A DNA stretch of 64,000 bases from Deltaproteobacteria bacterium (GCA_031264145.1 JAISEK010000196.1:1-64000), one strand, 5' to 3'; shown: positions 10,523 to 21,656, counted from the first letter of the stretch. Notes: generated by a model not told the origin, from the letters alone. Made by a program: numbers and translations.

Positions 10523-12550
10523 TTGCTAGTCGAGTTTATGGAGGGCGGGGTCTTCGCCCTGGCCCTGGTCACCAACCGGGAGGCCCCCAGGGGCCGGCTG
10601 GGGGTCCTCCTGTCCTCCGGCCGCGGCATGACCGTCAGTCCCGCCCGGATCCTGGTCTCCGTGGATTGCGGCGTCCCGGACGACAGGGCAGGGTGCCTGG
10701 CCCTCCTCCGGGAGGTCGAGGCCAGGCGCGAGGCCCTGGCCGACGGGGTGGACCTGGCGGAACTCTGGGACGTCCTGGAGGGGGAGGGCCCTGACTTCGG
10801 CTACGCCGACCTGGCCGCCCTCAGCTTCGGCCATGAGCCCTGCGGGGACGAGGTCTCGGCCGTCATGAGGGCCATCCAGGAGGAGGGGGTCCTCTTCGAG
10901 TTCTCGCCCGGGCAGGCCAGACGCCGGGACGCCGGGCAAATCGGGGCGCTCAGGGAGACCCAGGCCAAGGTTGACGAGCGGCGCGAGCTCATGGCCCGGT
11001 TGTCCGGCTGGCTCAGGGAGTCCTCCCTCGGCCATTTCGCCCCCGAGCCCGAGGGCGCCGACCAGGCCTGCCAGGAACTCCTGGGCCTCGCCCTAGAGGG
11101 CAACGCCTCGCCCCTGGCGGCCCAGGCCAAGGAGGTCCTGGCCCTGGCCGACCTCCCGTCCACCCCGTCTGGGGCCTTCAAGGCCCTGGTGGACGCCGGC
11201 CGCCTGGGCCGTCACGAGAACCTGGCCCTAATTAGGCTCGGCCTCAATAGGGATTTCGACCCTGACGTCCTGGCCGAGGCCGCGTCCCTGGCCAGGAACT
11301 TCAGGCCCGACGGGGAAGGGCGCCTCGACCTGACGGCCGTCCCCACGGCCACCGTGGACGCCCTGGGGGCCAGGGAGTACGACGACGCCATATCGCTGGA
11401 GCCACTGCCCGGCGGAGGTCACAGGCTTGGCCTCCACATCGCCGACGTGGCCGCCATGGTCCCGCCGGGGTCGCTGGTAGACAAGTGGGCCGCCGTCCAG
11501 ATCTCCTCTATTTACCTCCCTGAGGGCCGGAGGCCCATGCTCCCGGAGGCCCTGACGGAGGGTCTGGCCTCCCTGAGGGCCGGGGAGGACAAGCCGGCCT
11601 TTTCCCTTCTGGCCACCCTCGACGCCGCCGGCCAGCTCCTGGACTACCAGTTCAGGCCCACCCTGGTGCGCGTCGATCTCCAGGTCTCCTTCCCCAAGGC
11701 CGACGAGCTCCTGGAATCCGGCCAGGGCGGGATCCTGGAGCCACTGGAGTCCCTTTCCCTGGGGCTACTTTCCAACAGGCTGGCCGCCGGGGGCCAGAAC
11801 CTGAACCTGCCGCACCTGAACGTGACCCTGAACGCCGAGGGGCGGACCGAGGTCTGGCTGACCGACGACGGCAGCCGGTCCAACCTGATGGTCGGCGAGT
11901 TCATGATCCTGGCCAACCACCTGGCGGCTAGGACCCTCATGGAGGCCTCCGTGGCCTGTCCCTTCCGCTTCCAGAACCCTGCCCGCCCACTTGCCTGGAA
12001 CCCGCCCAAGCCCCTCAGTGGCCGCGTCGAGCTGGCGGTCGCCCTGGCCAGCCGCCGGCTGGTGGGCCGGGGAGGCCTCTCCCTGGAACCCTTGGCCCAC
12101 AGCGGCCTGGGCCTTGGCCCCTACACGTCATTCACCTCCCCCATGCGCAGATACCTCGACCTCCTGGTGGCCAGGCAGCTCAGGGCCCACTCCACCGGCA
12201 AGGCCCCGGCCTACTCGCGACAGGACATGCTGGGCCTGGCCCTCCCGGCCGAGGAGACCCAAAGGGCCATCAGGAGGATGCAGAACGATCGCCAGCGCTA
12301 CTGGCTGGCCTGGCACCTCGCTGGCCAGGTGGGCCAGGACTTCGTCGCCCTGGTCTATGATCGCCGGGGACGGCGGGGCCGCCTTTGCATAACCGACCTC
12401 ATGCTGGAGGTGGAGCTGCCCAGCCTGCCCGACGCGGCCAGGCCCGGGAGCGACGTCATCCTGCGGCTGGCCCGGTCGGCTCCAGGGCCGGAACTCCCGG
12501 GCACCGACCGGGACGACATGTTGAGGTTCGAGTTCGTCTCCCTGGCCTAG
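10523..12550 (+). CDS. RNB-domain exoribonuclease (RNase II/R family)
   Basis: YDDAISLEPLPGGGHRLGLHIADVA, FTSPMRRYLDLLVARQL; likely TTG start at 10523 just after the msbA stop. Confidence 0.85.
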   Translation: MLVEFMEGGVFALALVTNREAPRGRLGVLLSSGRGMTVSPARILVSVDCGVPDDRAGCLALLREVEARREALADGVDLAELWDVLEGEGPDFGYADLAALSFGHEPCGDEVSAVMRAIQEEGVLFEFSPGQARRRDAGQIGALRETQAKVDERRELMARLSGWLRESSLGHFAPEPEGADQACQELLGLALEGNASPLAAQAKEVLALADLPSTPSGAFKALVDAGRLGRHENLALIRLGLNRDFDPDVLAEAASLARNFRPDGEGRLDLTAVPTATVDALGAREYDDAISLEPLPGGGHRLGLHIADVAAMVPPGSLVDKWAAVQISSIYLPEGRRPMLPEALTEGLASLRAGEDKPAFSLLATLDAAGQLLDYQFRPTLVRVDLQVSFPKADELLESGQGGILEPLESLSLGLLSNRLAAGGQNLNLPHLNVTLNAEGRTEVWLTDDGSRSNLMVGEFMILANHLAARTLMEASVACPFRFQNPARPLAWNPPKPLSGRVELAVALASRRLVGRGGLSLEPLAHSGLGLGPYTSFTSPMRRYLDLLVARQLRAHSTGKAPAYSRQDMLGLALPAEETQRAIRRMQNDRQRYWLAWHLAGQVGQDFVALVYDRRGRRGRLCITDLMLEVELPSLPDAARPGSDVILRLARSAPGPELPGTDRDDMLRFEFVSLA

Positions 12551-13003
12551 GTTACCCGTCCTTGGCGGGCAGCCGCCCCGCTGAACGGCCCCCCGCTGGC
12601 CTCTTGCCCCTTGCCGCCTGGCAGCCACCGCAGGAAAGCCTTTGACGACCTGGTCCGCAAATATCCCCCTGGCCTTCCGGGATGACGGCCAGGGAGCGCG
12701 TCGGTATAGCCCTGGCCGTTTACGGTCGGTGTGACGTGAGGGCCGGGTTTCTTGAGGAGAGCGACCTGATGGCCAGACCTACCCCAGCCTGGCGGCCAAG
12801 GCCCAAAAGGACGGGGCAGAGGAGGAAGCCCACGTGAGCCCGTCTTTTTCCTGGCCCAGTGGCCGCCCCACGAAGGCCCAGCCCAGGAAACGATGACGGG
12901 GTGTCCAGCCCGGACGGATGGCGTTTTGAGTCGGAAGGACTTTTGCGGACTATGGCCCAGATGGCCTGTTCCCCATAGCCTACTCGCATTTTCGTGAAGG
13001 AGA

Positions 13004-13780
13004 TTAATCGTTTCTTCTGTTATTCAAAGACTCGCCATAATCGTTGGTTAATTTGACAAGCATGAACTGATGGCTGTCAATGGCCTGGTCCAGCATGAAT
13101 TGAAAAAATGAATTTGGATTTGTGTACGTGTTTTTTATGCTTTGATGATAGGCAGAACGTTTTTCCGGCGGTATGTCAATCGGCAAATAGTTGTTCTGAA
13201 GCATTATGGTATTCATGGCCAAACGGGCCACCCGGCCATTTCCGTCCATGAAAGGATGGATGAAAACAATGTCCTTATGGTACCGCAGGGCCAGCAGGAT
13301 TGGATTGTATTCCTTTTCCCTCGCCTCCTCCAGATTCCTGAACATCATTTTCATGGCCCCAGGCACCCTGTCGGGGCTGATGAATTCCTTGCCGGCGATC
13401 TGGACCCGACCCGTCCGATACCGTCCAGGAATAGCGTCGTTTTCCAGTCCTCCGGCCAACAGTTCATGGAATTTCAGCACATCCCGCTCTTCCAGGTAAA
13501 GACCCGTTTGCAATTCCATCATGTATCGGAAGCATTGGTCATGGGCCCTGACGGCGCCGGTTTCCAGAGCTGACTTGAAGTCTGCTGTCTGGTTATTGAA
13601 AATTAAATTAAAAGTTTCTTCTTCCGTGTAGGTAAATCCTTCAATGTAATTCGAGGAATAAGTTAATCTAACATGGTAATAATTTTCTAAATATTTAATT
13701 AGTTCATCATTTAAAAATAATTTATATTTTGATAGCTTTAGTTTTAATTCGTGTATTTTTTTTAACTTATCTATAAACAT
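13004..13780 (-). CDS. Fic family protein (putative AMPylase), N-terminal inhibitory motif (class II type)
   Basis: Canonical HPFMDGNGRVAR and N-terminal SNYIEG ([S/T]xxxE[G/N]). Confidence 0.92.
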   Translation of the reverse strand: MFIDKLKKIHELKLKLSKYKLFLNDELIKYLENYYHVRLTYSSNYIEGFTYTEEETFNLIFNNQTADFKSALETGAVRAHDQCFRYMMELQTGLYLEERDVLKFHELLAGGLENDAIPGRYRTGRVQIAGKEFISPDRVPGAMKMMFRNLEEAREKEYNPILLALRYHKDIVFIHPFMDGNGRVARLAMNTIMLQNNYLPIDIPPEKRSAYHQSIKNTYTNPNSFFQFMLDQAIDSHQFMLVKLTNDYGESLNNRRND

Positions 13781-14199
13781 TATTTTACCTTTAAATAATT
13801 ATTTATATAATCATTTATAGGTTGACAATTATTATTTATTCCCCAAGAATAAGAAATTTTAGATAAATATTCAACTATTTTATTATAAATAGACTCAGCA
13901 TTATTTATATTAAATTTTTCAGCTATTTCTTTATTAAAATTAAAATCACTTAAAATTTTATGAAAGTAAGGTATGATAAAAAATTTTGCTAACTTATCTA
14001 TTTCTTCGTTAGTATAATTTTTTTGTTCATGATTAATAGATTCATGAAATATATTCATACAAGTTAAAAATGATTTATTAAATTTGTTAAATTTATTGCT
14101 TATTTCTTGCTTATCCATTCCTGACAAAAAATCATCAATACAGTCACGAGGTAAGCCTAACATATCATATAAAGATTCATAATTTTTGTTATCGTTCAT
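13780..14199 (-). CDS. AT-rich hypothetical protein upstream of and overlapping fic by 1 nt
   Basis: 139-aa ORF, TAATG overlap with the fic start, no recognised domain. Confidence 0.6.
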   Translation of the reverse strand: MNDNKNYESLYDMLGLPRDCIDDFLSGMDKQEISNKFNKFNKSFLTCMNIFHESINHEQKNYTNEEIDKLAKFFIIPYFHKILSDFNFNKEIAEKFNINNAESIYNKIVEYLSKISYSWGINNNCQPINDYINNYLKVK

Positions 14200-15502
14200 A
14201 TTTTTATCCTGTTTTAATATATACTAAAATTAAATATTTATGACAAAAATTGTCGAAAAACTATGCTATTCGCCGTAACCTTGGGCCTTTGAACGGCCGA
14301 CTTCCATTGGCTTGAATCTGGCCTTGGCCGCATGCGGCGACAGGCAACGTGGCGATTATAGCATCACCAAGCCAAAATGACGACCAAATGCCAATCATGC
14401 GGCATGACGGAAGACGAGTCGCCGGGCCTGCAAAAGACGCCATCCAAAATGACGATGGGAATGCGAAATCCAGTTTTTCGAGTTTTGCAGAATCAATATC
14501 TTGGTGGTAGATACAGAGCCTGGCCATTTTGAGGTTTTCCAGGGGAGCGGGGCATGATCGGGCAGAATGGTGGAAGCGGACATCCCCCAGGGCCTGTGGC
14601 CGTTCGGGGCACGCCCTCCCCTGCCAAGGTCAGCGTCCGCCGCCAGGACTCGCGGTCAGGCCTGGATAGCCTGGAACCGGCGTTGGACGGCCTGGCGGCC
14701 GTCATTTTGGCCAGGGAACCGTCCTGGCCCAGGGATGGGGCGTCTCCCGGCAACCCCATCCTTAGGCCCTGGCAGCCATTGCCGGGGGGATTTTGCCGCC
14801 ATTGCCCAGAGGCCATCTCCCGTGTCCAGCCCGAGGGGCCCGAAGAGGCCAAGCGCCCCATTAGGGCCAGGGTCTCCGACGTGGCCATGGCAAGCCGCCT
14901 TCCCAACGCCGCCAAGGCGGAATCCCGGCCACGTGGGTCCCCGCTTCATTGTCGCAGGGCTTCCTGGCCGCCAGAGTCAGGTTGCGGCTGGTCGGGCCCT
15001 TTGGCCGTGTCGTCCAGGGGCACCGAGGCGGCGGCCTGTGATTGCGGAAGGGATATGCTTTTCCATGGATAAGGATATATTGAAAATAGTATTTATGTTT
15101 ATATATTGTTTGTTTTATTGAATTATTCTTATTATATAATATTTTGTATTGTGCCAACCTGACGAAGGAGCTTGAGAAAACCATAACGATCATCTGTGTT
15201 TTCTAATGCGCTCTTGATTGCTGGCTTGATTCCTAGGGCAAAAACATGTATTTTTTTGGGGACGGCCGGAAAGGCAGGGCCAAAATAGCCAGCCAACCCT
15301 TGACCGGCCGTAATCCAAGGCCTTGATGCGGAAAAAACGTCGGCCTTGACATGACTGGGCCGGTTGGGCCATCATAGGGGGCTTGAAAAGTTAAGTTTTT
15401 CGGGCCCTGGCCGCGGGCCCGGCCGGGTGGCTAGGCCGTCTTTTTTACGTCTTCGCGGCCAGGGCCCTCCAAGTCCGGAACCATACACCCATCCCGCGGC
15501 CG

Positions 15503-16069
15503 ATGGCCTATTTTGGTTTAACGATGAGCATGATCAAGGAACCCCCTCTGGTTAAGTATTTCCTGGCCGCCTTCGGCCCCGATCCCTGGTTTCTGGACCA
15601 GGCCGTGGAAAGGCTGGGGCGGGAGTACCTGGAGGGCTATCTGGGGCCGGTGGACTTCCAGAGCCCGGACTACGATGTCTCGGAGACCGACTATTACTGC
15701 CAGGAGATGGGGCCTGGCCTGGTCAAGCGCTACCTGTCCTTCTCCAACCTCCTGTTTCCTGAACATCTCGTCTATCTGAAGCTCCTGGCCATGGACATCG
15801 AGATGGCCACCTCCAGGTCAAGAGGGCGGACCGTCAATCTGGATCCAGGCTACCTGTTTTCCGGGGGCCTGGTCCTGTCGACCGGGAAGTTTTCCGGCCA
15901 CAGGCTTTACCTGGGCCGAGGCCTGTGGGGCGAGTTGACCCTGCACTTCCACCGGGGGGCCTTCGAGCCGCAGCCATGGACCTACCAGGACTACAGGAAG
16001 CCGGAGGTCATCGGCCTTTTGGCCTCCATGCGCCAGTCCTATCTGAGGTCTCTGGCCGGCGGCCAGTGA
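15503..16069 (+). CDS. DUF4416 family protein
   Basis: VKYFLAAFG, YYCQEMGPGLVKRYLSF, VNLDPGYL, LSTGKFSGHRLYLGRG; adjacent to yicC. Confidence 0.8.
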   Translation: MAYFGLTMSMIKEPPLVKYFLAAFGPDPWFLDQAVERLGREYLEGYLGPVDFQSPDYDVSETDYYCQEMGPGLVKRYLSFSNLLFPEHLVYLKLLAMDIEMATSRSRGRTVNLDPGYLFSGGLVLSTGKFSGHRLYLGRGLWGELTLHFHRGAFEPQPWTYQDYRKPEVIGLLASMRQSYLRSLAGGQ

Positions 16070-16214
16070 ACCGCCTGGCCGCCATGATTCGCTCCGGCGG
16101 CCATCCGGCCGGCCTGAGGACGAATGGACAGACTTTGGCCCAGCGGCCCTGCTGGCCCGGCCAGGAACCCAACCCAACCCCCCGTCGACGGGCGGGCTTC
16201 CCAGGTTACCGAAT

Positions 16215-17102
16215 ATGATTAAGAGCATGACCGGCTTCGGCTCGGCCTCGGGCGAGATTGGCGGGTACAACTGCCGCCTCGAGATAAAGACCCTCAACAA
16301 CCGCTTCAAGGAGTTCGTGCTCCGTTCGCCGCACCTACTGTGCCAACTTGAGGAGTCCCTCAAGAAGCAGGTCAACGCCCATGTCCACCGTGGCCGGGTC
16401 GAGATGTGGATAACCATCGAGGAGGGCTCCAGGGGCAAGGGCGGGCTGTCGCTGAACATGGAGTCCGCCCGCGAGGCCTTCGGTCTCCTGACGGCCCTAA
16501 GGGAAGAGCTGGGCCTGGGCGGCGAGATTACCCTTGACCACCTCCTGGGGTTCAACGTCCTGAAGACGGAAAAGGTGTCCGAGGTCGCGCCAGCCGACAA
16601 CGCGGAGCTCATCGAGGGTCTCCTGGCCATGAACGGTAAGGCCGTGGCCCAGCTGGTGGCCATGCGGGAGAACGAGGGGGCCCAGCTTTGCCGGGATCTG
16701 TCCGCGAGGCTGGAGGCCATGGGCCAGTGGCTGGAGGAACTCAGGAAGCTGGCCGCGTCCATCCCCCTGGCCGCCACCAAACGCTATCAGGCCCGTCTGG
16801 AGGAGCTGGCCGACTCGCTGCTGGATCCCGGCCGGCTCTGCCAGGAGGCGGCCATCATGGCCGAAAAGATGGACATCACCGAGGAGATGACCAGGCTGGG
16901 CAGCCACATACAGGGCTTCAGGCAGCTGTTGGAGGAAAGCGGTGAGCCCGTCGGCCGGCGCCTGGAGTTCCTGCTCCAGGAAATGGGGCGGGAGGTCAAC
17001 ACCATTGGCTCCAAATGCCAGGCCAAGAACGTCATCGACCTTGTTCTGAACCTGAAGTCCGAGCTGGAAAAGATACGCGAACAGACCATGAACATCGAGT
17101 AG
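16215..17102 (+). CDS. yicC: YicC family endoribonuclease-like protein
   Basis: MIKSMTGFGSA, EIKTLNNRFKE, FLLQEMGREVNTIGSKC. Confidence 0.95.
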   Translation: MIKSMTGFGSASGEIGGYNCRLEIKTLNNRFKEFVLRSPHLLCQLEESLKKQVNAHVHRGRVEMWITIEEGSRGKGGLSLNMESAREAFGLLTALREELGLGGEITLDHLLGFNVLKTEKVSEVAPADNAELIEGLLAMNGKAVAQLVAMRENEGAQLCRDLSARLEAMGQWLEELRKLAASIPLAATKRYQARLEELADSLLDPGRLCQEAAIMAEKMDITEEMTRLGSHIQGFRQLLEESGEPVGRRLEFLLQEMGREVNTIGSKCQAKNVIDLVLNLKSELEKIREQTMNIE

Positions 17103-17105
17103 AAG

Positions 17106-17459
17106 ATGCCGAACGTGCTAATCAACGTGGGCTACAACAACCTGATGAGCGCCGAGCGGGTCGTGGCCATCATTAACCCAAACTCGGTACCGGCCAAGAG
17201 GATCAGGGACGAGGCCAGGGAGGCCGGCCTCCTGGTCGACGTCAGCTCCGGCCATCGGATCCGCTCGATGATCATCTCCTCCTCGAAGCACGTCATCGTC
17301 TCGGCCATAGAGGTCAGGACCCTGGCCGTCCGCTTCAACGAGGCCTCCCTGGCCTTCCATCGCGGAGTGGGCCGGCCAGTCATCGACGAGCTGGAGGAGC
17401 CTGGCGCCGGACCGGAGCTCGTGCCCGACGACGGCCCCCTGGAAGGCGGTGAGAGCTAG
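17106..17459 (+). CDS. RemA/DUF370 family regulatory protein
   Basis: LINVGYNNLMSAERVVAIINPNSVPAKRI ... DVSSGHRIRSMIISSSKHVIVSAI. Confidence 0.88.
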   Translation: MPNVLINVGYNNLMSAERVVAIINPNSVPAKRIRDEAREAGLLVDVSSGHRIRSMIISSSKHVIVSAIEVRTLAVRFNEASLAFHRGVGRPVIDELEEPGAGPELVPDDGPLEGGES

Positions 17460-18283
17460 TGCCCCCGTCCCGCCCCAAGGCGCCTGGAGCCAGGGCGACC
17501 CGAGGGAGGCCCTTTCCGCAACAGTCCCCCGCCGCCCAGGCTGGCCGCGAGGCCATCCTGGGGCACAACCAGGTCAAGGCGGCCCTCATGGCCAGGCCAG
17601 GCGACTGTCTGGACCTGATGGTCTCCTCCGCCCGCCGGCCTTCCCCGTCCCTGGCCGAACTGCTGGCCCTGGCCGCGGCCGCCGGGCTGGAGCCGCTGGT
17701 CGTGCCCCCGGAGCGGCTTGACCGGCTGGGTCAGCGCCACCAGGGCCTGGCCCTTCTGGCCCGGCCCAAGAGGGAACCACAGCTGGCCGAGTTCCTGGCC
17801 TCCCGCCCCAGCCCCGCCCCGGCCCTGATCCTGGTCCTGGGCAACGTCGAGGATCCCCACAATTTCGGGGCCCTCATGCGCTCGGCCGCCGCCTTCGGGG
17901 CACAGGGCCTGGTCGTGCCAAGGGACCGCAGCGCCCCCCTTTCCCCGGCGGCCCGATCGGCGGCCGCAGGGGGCGCCGAGATCCTGCCCCTGGTAAGGGT
18001 AGTGAACCTGAAAAGGGCCCTGGGGGAAATGAAGAAGGCCGGCTTCTGGGTGGTGGCCGCCGAGGCCGGACAGGGCCAGGGGGCGGGGGGCTTCGACTAC
18101 CCGCCCCGCTCGGTCCTCCTCCTGGGCTCCGAGGGCAAGGGCCTGGGTCCGGCCCTGTCCTCCGAGGCCGACCTCTGGGTCCACGTGGACCTGGAGCCCG
18201 GCCCGGTCGATTCCCTGAACGTCTCCAACGCCGGGGCCATCCTCATGCATGGCTACCGGATGGCCCTGGCCGGCCGGCGTTAA
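17459..18283 (+). CDS. rlmB: TrmH/SpoU-type 23S rRNA 2'-O-methyltransferase (RlmB-like)
   Basis: GHNQVKAAL, LGNVEDPHNFGALMRSAAAFG, LLLGSEGKGL, DSLNVSNAGAILMH. Confidence 0.85.
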   Translation: MPPSRPKAPGARATRGRPFPQQSPAAQAGREAILGHNQVKAALMARPGDCLDLMVSSARRPSPSLAELLALAAAAGLEPLVVPPERLDRLGQRHQGLALLARPKREPQLAEFLASRPSPAPALILVLGNVEDPHNFGALMRSAAAFGAQGLVVPRDRSAPLSPAARSAAAGGAEILPLVRVVNLKRALGEMKKAGFWVVAAEAGQGQGAGGFDYPPRSVLLLGSEGKGLGPALSSEADLWVHVDLEPGPVDSLNVSNAGAILMHGYRMALAGRR

Positions 18284-19508
18284 GTCCCTTTTTTCGTTCC
18301 CGCCCCGTGATGTTCCGTAAATAGCCCCTTCTGGGCGCACCTGAGGCGTTATCTGTTGGCCTTACAGATCTGGATGGGCCGCCGGTGGGCTTTTGGCCGA
18401 CCTGTGGGTTGGCCTGGAATCCGGTCATGTTTCGCGCCTGATTTCCCGTCGCGATCCTGGACATGGGCCGGGACAGCGCCATGTCCCCTGTCCTCGGAAA
18501 TAAGCTCAGGGACACGCCCTGGGCATGGCCGAAATCCCATTGTCTGGGCATCCCCTGGTCATCCTCCTGCTGGAAGTTGGCCAATCCGTATTGTTGGGCT
18601 CAGCCGGAGACACAGAACCGGCAGTTGCCAGGATCTTGTCCAAGAAGCCCGCCAGGGGGACACGACAGTGTCCGGTGGCGGTGGAAATGGCCTGGTCAGG
18701 CACTGCCTTTCCCGCGCGGGTTGGCCAGGGCTGGCGTCAAGCCCAGCAAAATGGTGTGTGCCGGGAGACGGGTGGCTGCCCTGGAATTGAAAGGGGCGCC
18801 TTATGGGCTGGTTGTTCTGGCCTTTCCTGGAGGCAACCACTCTTATGTCCTTGTCAGCCCCGCTCGGCCTTTTTCCGCTGCCGCGCCAACTCAGGCCAAC
18901 GGCACGAGGTGGGTCCGCGTCGATTCCATCCGGGGAGTCATGCTGGGAGCGGGAAAATGCGAGGACGCTGACGGCGATGGATGGCCCCGGCACCGGCCTG
19001 CTGCCAGCAGGCCATTTTAGCTTGGCATATTTGAGGTCACATAGGGGCAGAGGGAGTCGGTGATGGGCGATAATCCCAGCCGGCTCAAGGGGCAGGACGG
19101 GCGGAAAACGTGTCGTGGAGGATGCCTGTATCTTGTCTTTTCTAAAAGTGGCGGGTAAATACGGCTTTATTTTGCGGGCGCAAGTGGTGGCTTCGCACGT
19201 GTCAGATCAAAAAATAGGGAATAGTTTTCGTTTCAGCCTGAATTAAGCTATAAATTACCGTATATTGCTGGAGTTCTGATTTGTATTTGCATTATAGAGC
19301 ATATAAGATAATAATTAGAAATTGTATTCTATAAAAAATACTGGCTAATTATTGCCAACGACAATAATTAGTGTAATTTAGGTCTCAGTCAGCCCTGTAG
19401 GGAAAATGATGCAATCGATGCGTTGAATAACAGGATGCCGCCTGTCGGCGCGCCGCCCGCCCATCCAGAGCCGAGATGCCTTTCGGCTTACCGATGCCGC
19501 CCTTGGGC

Positions 19509-20114
19509 TCAAAGCGAATGATCCTCCACTTCCCGCAAAAACCAGCAGCCGTTCCAGTGGAAGACATAATGGTAGAGAAGCGAGTCGGAGCTATCCTTCG
19601 TCAACGCTATTCGGCAGTCCGATCCGCAGAACCCAGTTAGGGTATAGACCAGGCTTTCCCGCTGGCGCTGGTGCCTGTTTGGAAAAATGGCCACTTTTCC
19701 CGTATTTTCTTCTGACGGCATGTAATATCTGACCTTTTCCACTATTTCATCAGTATACGAATCATTAGGTGAATATTTTGTATATTTAAGTGGATAAAGC
19801 GTTGCGAAACGTTGGAAATCCAGATCTTCCGAGAAAAGAGCAAAGAACAGGTCAAAATTGCCAACATGGCAGGCCGCGGCATAATTGTCTGGTTTGGTCT
19901 TTTCATCAATCTTTGTTTGCGCAGGGTCGACTATTTCCAATCGTGACCAGCCATGTCTCAGCCAGGATTCCCCAGACTCCTGGACCTCAGCAGCATTCGC
20001 CATAAGCAGGGCCGGTTGAGTGGCCATAGACATGGGCAAGAAAAGAAATAATGCGGTGGCAATGACCTGCCTGGCCAAGCGGCTGGACATGTGCGCCTCC
20101 GGGACATCCGCCAT
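19509..20114 (-). CDS. secreted hypothetical protein
   Basis: 201-aa ORF with signal peptide-like N-terminus; no recognised family. Confidence 0.55.
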   Translation of the reverse strand: MADVPEAHMSSRLARQVIATALFLFLPMSMATQPALLMANAAEVQESGESWLRHGWSRLEIVDPAQTKIDEKTKPDNYAAACHVGNFDLFFALFSEDLDFQRFATLYPLKYTKYSPNDSYTDEIVEKVRYYMPSEENTGKVAIFPNRHQRQRESLVYTLTGFCGSDCRIALTKDSSDSLLYHYVFHWNGCWFLREVEDHSL

Positions 20115-20502
20115 TGGCGGCTGTGAAATCGGCCCTCAAGCCATCCTGGTATATGCTGATGCTGAAGTGATCAAAACAATGCCCAGACGAAAAATCTGTG
20201 GGTCAACCAAAGGACTCGAGTAGCTCGTCAATTGCCAAGTGACTTAAAACGAGTAAAAACTGTTTTTTTAAGAAATTTTGATTCGTCGGTTCCGTTTGGC
20301 CGTCACAGAGGAGTAGCCAGACCCACTGGAGCGCCGGCCGAGCATCGTGGACCTGAGAGGCCGGCCTATGGGCCCGAAGGCCACCAGTTCCCGCTCCAGG
20401 AATGCCGTTTTCAGGCGTCCCGCGGCGGCACAGGCTGGCGGCCCTTGGCTAGCCTTGCCGCCTCGGTTGGTGGAAAAGCCCAGGCGGGCATGGGCGCAGG
20501 GG

Positions 20503-20697
20503 CTAGTTTTTCTGCCCATTGGCGGCCATGGATCGCCAGCCCTTGGCCAGGACCAGCGAGCCCAGCAGGAGCATCGCCAGGCCCGCCGCGGAGGCCAGGC
20601 CCACGCCCTTACGGGGCCAGTAGGCCGCGGCCACCATCAGGCTCAGGACGCCCATCTCCATGAAGACCAGGTCGAGCAGCAGGATGACGGCTTTCAA
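20503..20697 (-). CDS. small two-TM membrane protein
   Basis: 64 aa, strongly hydrophobic, co-directional and downstream of the BI-1 gene. Confidence 0.5.
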   Translation of the reverse strand: MKAVILLLDLVFMEMGVLSLMVAAAYWPRKGVGLASAAGLAMLLLGSLVLAKGWRSMAANGQKN

Positions 20698-20797
20698 GGG
20701 CTACCCCGGGAAAAGACCGTCCCTCCGGGCTCAGCAGCGGGGGACGGTCTCGAATATTCTGCCCCTGTCCTGGGCCCGGTGGGTGGATTTACCGGGC

Positions 20798-21517
20798 CTA
20801 GCGGCGGGCCCCCAGGATCCTGACGATGAACAGGAAGAGGTTGATGAAGTCCAGGTACAGTTCCAGGGCCCCGAGGATGACCACCTTGCCTTCCTCCTCC
20901 TGGCTGGCGAATCCGCCGGCGTGGATGACCCTGAGTTTCTGGTGGTCGTAGGCGGTCAGGGCGGAGAAGACGATGACGCCGATCCAGCAGAAGACGTAGT
21001 CGAGCATGGGGCTTTTGAACGCAATGTTTATGACCATGAGCGCCACCAGGCCGAACACGTTCATGAGAAGGAAGCCGCCCAGGCGCTGCAGGGAACGCTT
21101 GGTCAGAAGGCCATAGGCGGCCGTGCCCGCATAGATGGCGGAGGCGGACAGGAATGCCTTGAAGATGACGTTGCTGGGGTAGACGACGAGAAAAAGCGAG
21201 ACCGTTATCCCCATGGAGGCAGCGTAGAGCAGGAACAGGCCCCTGACGGCGGCCACCGGCAGCCGCCGGGCCAGCACCCCGATGGCCAAGACCAGGCCAA
21301 ACTGGGCCAAGAGAGTGAGGACCAGAAGGCCACCGCTGGAAGCGACGACGTTCCTGAACGAGCTGTTGAAAATCCCCAGGGCGACGGCCGCCGTAACCAG
21401 GAGGCCCCCGCACATCCACATGTAGACACGCTGGAAGAAAAGGGCCTCGGAGGTCTCGGCCTGGACGGCCTGCGGGGCGTACCCCTGGATCTGGGGCGGG
21501 TTGGTGAAGTCTTGCAT
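20798..21517 (-). CDS. Bax inhibitor-1/YccA family membrane protein
   Basis: Seven-TM pattern; FFQRVYMWMCGGLLVTA, YDHQKLR, ALELYLDFINLFLFIVRILGARR. Confidence 0.92.
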   Translation of the reverse strand: MQDFTNPPQIQGYAPQAVQAETSEALFFQRVYMWMCGGLLVTAAVALGIFNSSFRNVVASSGGLLVLTLLAQFGLVLAIGVLARRLPVAAVRGLFLLYAASMGITVSLFLVVYPSNVIFKAFLSASAIYAGTAAYGLLTKRSLQRLGGFLLMNVFGLVALMVINIAFKSPMLDYVFCWIGVIVFSALTAYDHQKLRVIHAGGFASQEEEGKVVILGALELYLDFINLFLFIVRILGARR

Positions 21518-21656
21518 CTCTTACTCTCCGCTAAACGGTGGGGGGTGGCGTCAGGGGTTTTACGAGGACAGGATGCCCTGGCCCGGTGGACCACTGGGGC
21601 ATCGGTCCAAAAGCCCCAATTGGCGTCTTGGGCCTAATGGGATCTCGGCAGCCTCA

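Noticed and set aside
14554-15121. Overlapping plus-strand ORFs of 172 and 184 aa
   Set aside because: Low-complexity GC-rich translations in several frames, none with recognisable features; treated as non-coding/decayed.
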